Under the pieces are notes generated by a model that was not told the origin of the DNA, searched no databases, and saw only the letters and a program-made list of their open reading frames with translations. Position numbers and translations under genes: made by a program. Positions 44,039-56,000 of a stretch of DNA of 64,000 nt are shown piece after piece. Each line of letters opens with the position of its first letter. Position 1 is the stretch's first letter. This stretch comes from Cristatella mucedo (lineage: Eukaryota; Bryozoa; Phylactolaemata; Cristatellidae): NCBI GenBank assembly GCA_009760855.2, contig WPIO01000019.1:622001-686000 (forward strand), given 5' to 3'.

Positions 44039-47000
44039 TGAGTGTGTGTGTCATCTAAGAATAAAAGGCTGATTCGCTAGGCGAATAAATCGGCTAGACA
44101 GAGAGATCGAGTGCATGCATTACGTAAGACAATTGACCAAGCACAGATCAATGGGATACCCCACACTTTAAAGGCTCCTCGAATGTTTGTCGCCCATTAA
44201 CATCAATGCTCTGAAGGCTCTAACTGGGCAAGTGCAAGTAGTTAGACAATTTCCCTCAATGGTAAGTTAGTGTGATATTATGTAAGATTTGCAGACGGCA
44301 CCAAGCCCTGAGTTTTGGCAAATGCCATAGACCAGGTAGAGTGGAGAGCCTAAGGGAATGCTGAGCTCCAAATGATGTCTCATCGAGGGACGTACACCTA
44401 GTGTGAGTCAGTTAATGACTCTCCTTAGTGCACCGATGGATTAGAATCGGTTATTTGTTTGACATCCAAACATCACCCACCCACTCCAGTTGTCTTCCTC
44501 GCTATTTCACTGCACTCTTTCCAATTGGCCCGCATGTGTTTAGATGTATGTGCATAGCTTTCTATGTAAAAGTAAACAAGTTAATCCATCAATCAATCTA
44601 TCTATCAGTCAACCTAACGGTAAGTATAACAACATTTTGTCTATATCAATATTTTAGTCGTGGAAATAAAGAGGTAAATAAAAAAGGGTGGAGGTAAGAT
44701 AGGCTACTGATTGGTACTGTCCTTAGCAGACTTGCATTTTCTGTCCTACTTAACCTTCCTACGATCATTACTTCCATAACGCACTGCTGCAATTCGATGC
44801 TAACCAACATCTTTGACGATTTTACTCAATTGACTATACGACAGGTTTCTACCCTTTGAAACGTCAGTTGCTTTACTGCTTCCAAAAAAGAGCAACGTTT
44901 AGTGTGGGAAGGCTGGTACTAAAACACCGCGATTCTAAAGTCCGCCGTTTGGAGCTCAATAAGTGTTGTGTGTCCCATCAATTTACTTTAGCAACGGCTT
45001 CTTCCAAAATAAAATGGAAGAGTATTGGTACTACAGGTCAATCACCGTTAAGAATTAATTTTCCTTTTGAACTATTCGCTTAACCTCTACCAAGCAAACA
45101 CTTTATGTGGCGATCCAGGTGGTGACTTAAAAAAGTACTTCTCCAAATTCTTCGTAGGTACGGTAGAACAGGGTATGAATGAGATGTCATAGCCGCATTA
45201 CCAACGGGCATGCAACTTCTCATTGCCCTGCTTTTTTTCTCATTGCCTTCATGTCTGCCTGCCCTGAATGCGTCACTAATATTATGTCTCGGTATAATCA
45301 TATGCTAGACCTTTTGATTATTTACCAAGAATTCTTCTTATTAGAGGCATAGACCTGCTGATGCTCACTAGAAAAATATTGTGATTTTGTTCTTAGCTAT
45401 TGGTTATGTCCCTGCTCAGCGGAAAGCAGTAATTATAAGTTTTTATAATTGAACGATATATTACGAGAATTTATTATCCTCTAAGAATTCTCTCACGCAT
45501 TCTTTTTCCAGACATCCTAACAACTGAACGATGAAATCTATTCTCCTTATCTTGCTACCAAGTCCGAATCGGGATTGAATCGTATCCGTTCAATTTAATG
45601 GTTCTGCTTCGTATTTAAAATTATCTTAAGAATACTGCGCCTCAAAATAGAGTCCATATGCTTGAAGTCATTAAGCTATATGCAGAATTTAACACTGTTT
45701 TAAGCCGGATCCTTCCTTAGCGCCCCTACACACGCCAAGCTATTTAAAATTTGAACTTTCGAAATTAGCTGATAAAACAGCCTCATTTGTTTAGCGGCAG
45801 AAGAGACTCACTGGCTATCGTCACCGCTCCTCGCAATGGGCAACAAAGATTCGCCAACTGCAGTTATTACACCCAAGGCCTGGGTTGTGAAGAGCGATCA
45901 CCTTGTCTCCTGAGCGAAGACCTAGGCACGATCACTAGTGAAGTACTCAACTGGGATATGTCCTGGTTCAGTGAGAGATGTAAGAGTAGAAGTTAATGGC
46001 TTTCAGTCATCTAGGGAGCCATTAATTTATGGTGGATCACGAAGTTTAGTCTGTGGCCCTATCGTTTTATTCTCTTTACTCTAGCCCTTCCCGATGGAAT
46101 CGCCAGGTACAAACTTGGATTTCATTTTTATGCACTGACAACAGCGTGCTATACCAGGGCTAAGCATCACACTTGCTGGCATTAGATTGATAAAGTGCGT
46201 GTAGCTAATATTTCGGTATTGATTCTCTTGTAGCGGCTTGTAAAGAACTTTGATAGTGATTGACACTTTTTATGGCTTTATTAGAATGAAGTATTATCGT
46301 TCTTGCATACCCTTCGACCATTCTCAACCAAGCTCCTTATTCGGCTCACCAAATGCCGTTCTGCCAACATGTAGTGCAATAATGTTTGTCCGGCTTCTAA
46401 ACTTCTGAAGCCGAATCGAAGGAATAAGAATATTGCATTTGTATAGCACCCTTAGAGAACTGCATGCACTCTGCAGATGCAGTAAGCGAAGGCTAACCAA
46501 AAGATAACTTGTTTCATAAGCAATGTCTTAAAATATAACATTGTTAGGTGTGAATACTCAATGATATCCTAATGAGGGGAATACTTGTGATGCCTAATGA
46601 TGATAGAGCCAAACTAATATTTATAATCTAGCTTAGTAAATTCCAAAAGAGGGGAAAATTTGTGCACAAGATTTGTTAATATAACATCATTCACATTAAG
46701 TCTGTCCGTAGTTTGGGCGTGCCTTTCCAAATGAACTTGTCATTTGACAGCAACTTGCTTCCATAACCAAGTCGGCCTACTTTCCGCTAAGCTAAATCTC
46801 CGAGACTGAGGCCACATTATATCAGAAGACAGCCAAATTAGTTCATGCATTAGTAGCATTCCGTGTCGATTGCGGCAACTTTTTTTGTATTTACCACTCC
46901 CGGCCTGTGCCCTTAATCGTCTGCAACTGATACAAAGCCCTGCCGCTCGTCTGTCCTGTGGTAAAGAGCGTAGCCGCCGCTGCATCTCCTTTTCAGGGCT

Positions 47001-50000
47001 TCACTCGCTTCCCATAGAACATCGAAACGCATTTAAGGTCCTCAGTATGGCATGTCAGTCACTTCAATCACTAACGCCTATTTGCTTATGTGACCTCGTT
47101 AGCTCCTCCAGCGTGCTCTCGCACTGCCCGCTCGTAGGCATCTCGTCAACTCCCCACCCATCACACGCTAAATTGACATCATTTGTCGATTGAGTTTTCT
47201 GCTCGTTTGCACTGAAAGCCTTAAAATAGTTTTCCACCGCCGTCAGCACCAACAATAACCTTGCACGGTTCAAGCCTCAGCTGAAGACGCATCTGTTCCG
47301 GTCAGCTTTTCCTTCGTCCTAGTGTGAACCTATCGCTTTTGTACTGGCCTGCTTAGCGTGAGAACCTGTGCATTTAACAAGACACGCTTCCAGCCAGATA
47401 TAAAAATCCAGCCAGATATCAAACTAGTTAAGGCCCTTAGTATTTTCACGTTTGCTTTAGCGAGCTGGCAAACGCAAGATGATCTTTTGCTTTTGCATTC
47501 TTTATACCATGCGTTTTACGAGCCCCGCTCTCCGAATCTGCGGCAGCAAGTTGTAAGCACGTGGAAAGAGCTTTAGTTATCTAAGGGTGCTTTGCAAACG
47601 AAATATGAACTTTTCATAATTATTTATTTATTTTGTATCTTTTAAAAAAGGAAAACCTATTCAAAAGCGTCATTTATTTAATTGCAGACGAGCTTCAGTG
47701 TTCTCTATCCAGATGAAGTAACGAAAAATATCGAAATGCTAGCATGACTCTGACACACCATCCTGCTGGTAGTGAGCGACCTCGTTATCACTCGACCAAT
47801 ACTCGGTGGTACAGATGAAGAAAAGCCGAGCTTACGGACTCTTTGAGATGGACGCAGCCGACCCTAAGTAGCCTTCATTTGGCTTGCAAGCGTCGTCACA
47901 CAATTGCATCCAAAGACTCAGAACTCGCTACCCAGGTGAGGAAATGTGAGCTTTTAGCTGATAGATAACCCAGTAGCAGTGTGACGTCGGATACCAGAGA
48001 TGGTTTTGGCACTGAGCTCAAGAATAAGCCGAATATACAACTAGTCATAATTTTCAGATTCCCGTTTAATATTCAGTCTCTAAAAATTGTCTAGCCTTCT
48101 GAATTAAGTCGCTTAGTTGTACCTCAATACGAACCTCAACTTCTTTGGAGGCCCTGCCTTTAGTTCACATACTCTCCCGGAACTCATTCTCGACTGACGT
48201 CACGAATTATTAACTACAGTTAAAAAGATGCTAAAATTTCACACGTCTCTCACAGCATTTAGTGATTCCTTGTGATTCTTTCTTTATATGCTTATGCATG
48301 CTGATACTGAGCATGCTGCTAATAACCGTATTTACATGTTGATAGTGTGCATATCTTCTCTAACCATGTTATGGATTTGACATTGCGCAGGTTATCAATA
48401 GCCATTAGATCAAGCTTACTTTACTGCAAATATAAAGTACCTAAAATACATTAAGTTTTCTGAAGGTGATATACAAATATTTTCTTATTAGTAGTAGTAT
48501 TTAAAATCAATCAGCAGCAGATGGGAAGAAGGGGGTACTGGTAGTAGCTGAAGCAGCTGGGGAGTATAAGCTGGAAAGAGTACCTCCAACCACCAGGTAA
48601 GTCAGAAACCAAAAACAGAGATTAGGTTTTGGCCGACTTACCCTTTCTCTCGATGTTCCTGGCACTAAGAAGACGAAGCAGGTTAGTACCGCCAGCAATA
48701 TGCAAAGGAGTATCATATTAAGCATGAAATACAGCTGCCGCCGTTTAAGCGTCAGAGTAAATGTGACGGCTGAGTAGTTTCCATCGAACTCGGGAACAAA
48801 CTCTTCTCTGGAACGGAGACCAACCTTAAAATCACACGGTACATTAGTGGCACCATGTTTGAGCCTTGCGTGACAGCCATAGCTTAACACAGCACCGCTT
48901 AAATTCACTCATATGGAATCAGTAGGCATTAAGCAGTTAGTCACTTGCCTATTCAATTTTGGATGAAACACCAGGACCATCATTACTTTCTATACGCCTA
49001 TGTGTCACAATACAATCTGTATCTAAATTATAAAATTAATGGCTATATGTGATCTTTGGAAGTGTGCTTAGCCCCACTGCTAATACAAAGGATCGTGACA
49101 CGATTCAAGTGCAAATAGCAATACTGAGACATTGATCGCTTGCTGCTGGTGGAATAGAAAAACCTCGGCAAGCTTGATCAGCAACCGATGATGAACAATG
49201 CACAGGGCTCGCACCAGTAAGCCTGTAGAAGTGTCTTTTCAGGAGAGTTAAAATTTGATCTTGAACAAGTGCTGCCCGACCGAGGCATCCCTTTCCAACC
49301 GGATGCCTAGGTTTAACGCAAGCAACGAGAGGACAAATAGTTTCCCTTTATTGAATGAAAGCATGATTACAGGAAAAAAGTTCTTACATAACGACGCCAT
49401 TTCAAAATTACTAATGTTTATGACTTTCAGGCTGTTCAAGGTATGCTCAAGCTTGAGTTTTGTTCACGTTCTAACGGCAATACAGCTGCCATTTCCCAAA
49501 TTGCTCCGTGAAACTGCGGTTTTGCTCCTAAATTATATGCACCAGTGTTCCGCGTTTACCAACAAGATTTCTTGCGAAAGGGCTCGTGGGTTGTTACACT
49601 AAGCCCTCTAATGGCCCGGCCCATATTGCATCACCTAATAATTAAGCTGGGATAAAGCTGCTATTTCTACAAAAGGTTTAAAGCAACTGCGTTTTTAATT
49701 CAAATGGAAAAGAAAAGCGTTCCAGATTTACCCGTAAATTTGCATGGGATTGTGCTGTAGCATTCCTAATCAAAGCATCCGATGGCTTGGTAGAAATGGC
49801 AGCATGCAACATTGGAACTGCAGTAAAGCTGCCATTTCAACGAAATAATGCAAGGAACTGCGATTTTGATATCAAATGATACAAACAGCATTTCAAGTTC
49901 ACACAAAATGCAGCAGCTTGGTCTTAGGTGTTCTCATGCTCTAGCATCAAATGGGAGCCCTCAGTAGTCAAGCTACGATACAGCTGCCATGTCAAACCAA

Positions 50001-53000
50001 ACCAATGCAATACTGCGTTTGCGTATTTGGCATCTTTGTCAGCGAATTATAGCAAGTAATGTTCTAGGTGTACTCATTTAGTGTTACGTGATTTCACTTC
50101 AGAGTTCTCAAGCTATGGCCTCCAGAGTACTGTGCCAGAAAACCTTATTACATAATTGAACTGAGAAACTACTGCAATTTTTGAAATTGCAGTGGTGAAT
50201 TTGTGGTTTTGATTCCACATTGTAGAAAACAGTGTTCCGGTTTAAAGAAATTCACAGCATAGTGCTTCAGTATTCCCAATCTACTGCCCGATGGCCCAGG
50301 CCATCCAGGCTCCCTACATAATCGAACTGCGATGCAGCTAAAATTTCCAGGGTAAGCTTTGAAATACTGTAACTTTTTTGACAGAGAATATTCTTTGTTT
50401 ACCCGGGCAGCATAGCAGTTTTACACTGCAAAACGGCCGCGATTTACATAATAGGCACCATTAAACTGTTGTTTTGATTCCACGTCAGGGAAATCCATGT
50501 CCAGGGTTTATATACTAAATTTTAATGCGCAATTTCAAACGCATGGGCGTTGTCATGCTAGGGCCTCGAGTGGCCCGTGCCAGACAGTCACTTTGCACAA
50601 AAGTGCTGCAATGCAGCTGCCCTTTAAAAAACAAGCACTTTGCAAGTGCGGTTTTTTGATTCCACACCATGAAAAAAGTGTTCCGGGTTTACCTTGAAAT
50701 CGTTTTGCAGCTGTACTTGGCTGTTTGTATACTATTTCGTTTAATCGCCCGGGCCAGTCACCATGGCTAGATTTGTAAACTACCATACAGCTGTCACTTT
50801 CACAATAGGCTTACAGCAACTTCGCATTTGATTCAACCTTACAGAACACAGTGCTTCAGGTCCACCCATAACAATTTTGCAATTGTGCATGCGGTTTCTC
50901 GCACAACGGTCACTAATGGTCCCAACCGCCATGCAATTTTAAGATGGGCTAAACATTCAATAGTCGCAATAGGTTTCGTGTATCTACGGGTTTAATTTCA
51001 CCTTAAAGCTAGCAGTGTTTCGGGCTTACCGACTAAATTTGAAGCTCTAGGGTATGAGCATTTTCATGCCATGGCATCCAGTTGCCTGACCTGATCTGCA
51101 TTTTTGGACTAAAATTCAGCTGCTATTTCAAGAATAAACGTCGCGAAACTTTACTTTTGATTGGACATTATAGAGACCGATGTACCGGGTTTCATGAGCA
51201 AATTGCCCAACTCGTTGCTAGGTCTCAGTCAAGCCCACGTGTCATTGATGCCTTCATCTTACACGTTGAAATGCTGACTGGTATAATAATTCGGGCCTGT
51301 GGGTTTTCGTGGTGCTTGGACTGACACGATCAAGAGCAACATGAGTCATGATTTAATGAGAGCTAAAATCTGACTATTGCCATACCTAGGCAGTTATCTG
51401 CCAGCCTTCTGCCTTAAAGACAGCGATCAACCATTGCTCTGCAATGGTTCAGGTCCTATCTCAGTGGGAGACTCCAGAGTATTGACGTGAATGGACAAAG
51501 ATCATCTGAAGTACCTCTGAAATATGGAGTACCTCAGGGCTCCGGGCTAGGTCCAGTTCTTTTCACGGTTTATACTCTCGCTCTTGCTGATGTGATTGCC
51601 AAGCACAATCTAGGCTTTCACTTCTATGAGGATGACACTCAATTGTACCTTTGCTTTGATCCCTCACAGCCTTCGAGCACCTCAAATTCTCTCAACTCAC
51701 TTGCTGCATGCATTAATGACATCCGCACATGGATGGAAGAAAATGTTCTAAAACTAAACGATGACAAAACTAACTTACTAGTTATTGGCAAACCCAGTGT
51801 GATTCAGAAATTGGAAAGGCTGACGCTCAAAATTGGCTCTGCCAGCATATCTCCTGTCGAATCAGCTTGAAATCTAGGCGTCATATTCCAAAGCGACCTC
51901 TCGTTAGACGACCATATTAGCTCCACGGTCAAATCTGCATATTTTCAGCTTCATAAAATTGCTAAAATTAGGGCTTGTTTAGATAAGGATACCACGTCCA
52001 AGTTGGTCTATGCATTCGTGACATCTCGTCTCGACTTCTGCAACTCACTGCTTACTGGCCTACCAGCATGTGCGATCAGGCGATTGCAGCTGGTGCAAAA
52101 CTCCGCATCTAGGCTTGTCTGTCGTGAGCGTCGCAGTTGCCACATTACTTCACTTCTCTCCAACCTGCACTGGCTACCAGTCAAGCAACGGATTAACTTC
52201 AAGGTCTTGTCGCTCACTTTTAGGTCCCTTCATTCTATGGCTCCAACCTATCTCTCAGACATAGTCCCCCATCAGGCCAAGCATCGTACCACCAGCTTTT
52301 CGGAATCCAACAGTCTAGAAATACCTCATACAAACGTCAAATCCTTTGGAGACCATGCATTTAGTTCGTATGCTCGCAAAGCCTGGAACTCCCTCCCGAC
52401 CTGCGTCAGAACATCCCCTGACCTGACCACATTTTAAAGGAACTTAAAACGACACCTATTTAGGACAGCATTTAGTGGGTCCCTGTGATTCGTCCTTCAC
52501 GTGCTTATGCATGCTGACACTGTGCATGCTGCCACTAACCACATTTGCATGCTGACCCTGTGCATGTCACCCCTAACTATGTTATTCCCTTTGCTTGTTT
52601 TTCAAGCACGATTTTACTTACCATTTAATTGCATTTCCCTTTGCAGCAAATGTGAAGCGCCTAGAAGGAGATTAAGTTCTCTGAGGGCGCTGTATCAAGT
52701 ACATTAATATTATTATTATTATAATCGTCAACCGTTCCCAGATTAGCTCCTTACTGGATGATCTTTGTGAAGATGTAGCTGATTGCTTCTCTCGATTCTT
52801 TGTGCAGAAGATAGATAAGATCAGGGAGTCCATCCCTGCGATGACAACGACCCCCTAGAGTGCTGTTCCCTGATTCCAGGCTGCACCTCTATGTTTACAT
52901 TTAAGCTGGTCATAAGCGATCTCGTCCTGAGGTTCATATCCCAATAAAAGAAGACAACAAGTCCTTTGGACCCGATTCAACTGTCCTGCTCCTACGTTGC

Positions 53001-56000
53001 ATTGATCTGCTGTTGCCATGCACAACTAACATCGTTAATATGTCATTAGCCTCAGGTCATTTCCCAGCATCTTTCAAAAAAGATGTAGTCAGGCCACTTC
53101 TCAAGAAAGCAGCACTATACCAAGAGAACTTGAGCAAATACCGTCCAGTCGCCCTTCTAACATTCCAATCAACGAAACCAGAACGAGTCGTGGCGGACCA
53201 ACTGTATTCATATATTGAAACTTCAAAACTTGCTAATAAGTTCCAGTCTGGCTTTAGAGCTAATCGCTCAACAGAATCAGCATTGCTTATGGAGTACAAC
53301 GAGATACTTAGGAATGCAGACGTAGGTAGAGAGTCTCTGCTGGTTCTGCTCGATCTTTCCGTAGCTTTTGAAACTTTCGATCACAAAGATCTTCTAAAAC
53401 ACCTCCCATCTCATATGGGCATTACTGGCACTGCTCTGAACTTATTCCGGTCCAATCTCAGTGGGAGACTCCAGAGTATTGACGTGAATGGACAAAGATC
53501 ATCCGAGGTACCTCTGAAATAAGGGGTACCTCAGGGCTCCGTGCAGCGTCTTGTTCTTTTCACAGTTTATACTCTCCCTCTTGCTGATGTGATTGCTAAG
53601 TACAATCTAGGCTTTCAATTCGATGCGGATGACACTCAGTTGTACCTTTGATTTGATCCCTCTCAACCTTCGAGCACCTTAAATTCTCTCAACTCACTTG
53701 CTGCATGTAGTGATGGCATCCGTGCATGGCAGCAAATTTTCTAAAAATAAATGATGACAAAACTAACTTACTAGTTATGGGCAAACAGTGTGATTCAGAC
53801 ATGGGAAAGGCTGACACTCAAAATTGGATTTGCCAGCATATGTCCTGTTGAATCAGCTCGAAATCTAGATGTCATGTTCCAAAGTAATGACCTCTCGTTT
53901 GACGAACACATCAGCTCCACAATTAAGTCTGCCTACTTTCAGCTACACAACATTGCTAAAAATCGGTCTTTTTTTCGATAAGGATACCACTTCTAAGTTG
54001 GTCCATGCATTTGTGACATCCCGTCTTGACTTCTGTAACTCAGTGCTTGCTGGCCTACCGGCATGTGCAACCAGGTGATTACAGCTGGTGATAAAATCTG
54101 CTGCTAGGCATGTCTGTCGTAAGCGTCGCAATTGCCACATCACTCCACTTTACGGACTTGCACTTGCTACCAGTCAAGCAAGGAATCGATTGCAAGGTTT
54201 TGTCGCTCACTTTTAGGTCACTCCATTCTTTGGCCCCAGCCTAACTCTCTCAGATCTACTCCCCCGATAAGGCCAAGCATCGTGTCACCAGCTTTTCGGA
54301 ATCCAGTAGTTAACCAATACGTCGTAAAAACCTCAAATCCTTTAGAGAATCATTTAGTTCGTATGCTCCCAAAGCCCGGAAATAACTCCCGACTTGAGTC
54401 AGAACATCCCCTGACTTGACCACATTTAAAAAGAACTTTACTTTTAAACACACCAATTTAGGACAGCATATAGTGAGTCCCTGTGATTCGTTCTTAATGT
54501 GCTTATGTGTGCTGCCACTGCATGCTGCCACTACCCACACTTGCATGCTGACCCTGTGCATGTCACCCCTAACCATGTAATTCATGTTGTTAATCAAGCA
54601 TGATATTACTCACCATTCAATTGCATTTTCCATTTGCAGCAAATGCAAAGCACCTTGAAAGAGATTGAACTCTCTGAGGATGCTTTATCCAGTGCAATGC
54701 TATTATATTATTATTTTTAAAGATCTATTGAGCACGGTCTGTACTCGAGCTAGATGCAATTCGTGCGGACCTTTGTTCGAGTCTGCACCGGCTGCAGGTG
54801 CCTGGAGCACCTTGCAGGTATGGTTAGCCCTGCATTGAGAAGTAGCACGGCTACTACTCCCTCCCTTGAGGGAGTAGTAGCCGTGAGGGTTCCGCGAATT
54901 ATGAGGGTTCAGCGAATTCATGCAAATCGTGTGGTGTGCGAAAGATAAGCAATGCTGAGTGCTTCAACCGTTGCTCCCAGTGTGAAGTCTAAGCTGAGCT
55001 GTTAGATAACACTGCTAGTGCTGCGCCAGTTTTGCCACCTCTATCAGTGAATTGCAGATGTTCTGATATGGGTTTGTGAGGTATAGGAAAAATTAAGATG
55101 TGCGTCAGTGGGTGTGAGGGAACATAAGACACAGGAGCCTGGGAGTAATGAGCAGAGGTCCTATGAGGGCTTAGCTTGCCTAAGCAGTCGTAGGCACGAG
55201 CGTGGTTAAGGCACAGCCGATGGCTCTCGGAGAATGAATCGTCAGTCGGAACAAATCATTGGATTGGATGCATTTGGGGACGTCCATCTACTGCAAACAG
55301 CGGCCAGGCTGTAGGGCAAGTTCGGAGTGAACAATTGGTAGCCAGAGCAAAAACGATGCATGCTAGGAATAGAAGGGCTGCATGGGGTGTAAGGAGAAGG
55401 GAGAAGACTAGACTTCTCCATGCCGGCAGGCATCTAGAGAGCATAGACTGGACTTAGCCGGCGTAGTTTCTGACAATACATTGCTTGGCGTTGGAGCCAG
55501 GAAACTTGGTGCTCGGTCGGGTTACCCAGCCTGACGACAGGCGGTGCTGAGGGCAGTCACATTTGATGGCTGAGTGGTGTGGTTTGGAATGATCTCTCTA
55601 CCTGGATCAGCAGGCTAAGTTGAGTACAAACTTGGCAATAGCATTATGTTCCAACGTAGATCCTCTTAATGGAATTACTAGAGAATGGCAAGTGGAAATG
55701 CGACCGAAGAGGCATCGAGAGGTACTGCCGAGGCAGTGGTAAAGCTTCTGAGCATCGAGTGGGGGCAACAAGCGACAGAACTTGAGGAGTCAGATACGAA
55801 AGGAGAAACGTGGAGAAGAGGATCGTCGGCCGCAAAGTGACACGAAGGAGCGACGAGAATGTGAGGAGCAGGGGAAGAAGGAGCAACGGTACCAAAGACG
55901 TTGGCAGGACATTGTAATGCAAATATCAAACAACGCCAAACAATATGCAACTGGATCGTCTACTCTCGGACCAGGATTCATTACCTGAAACACCTAAAGG

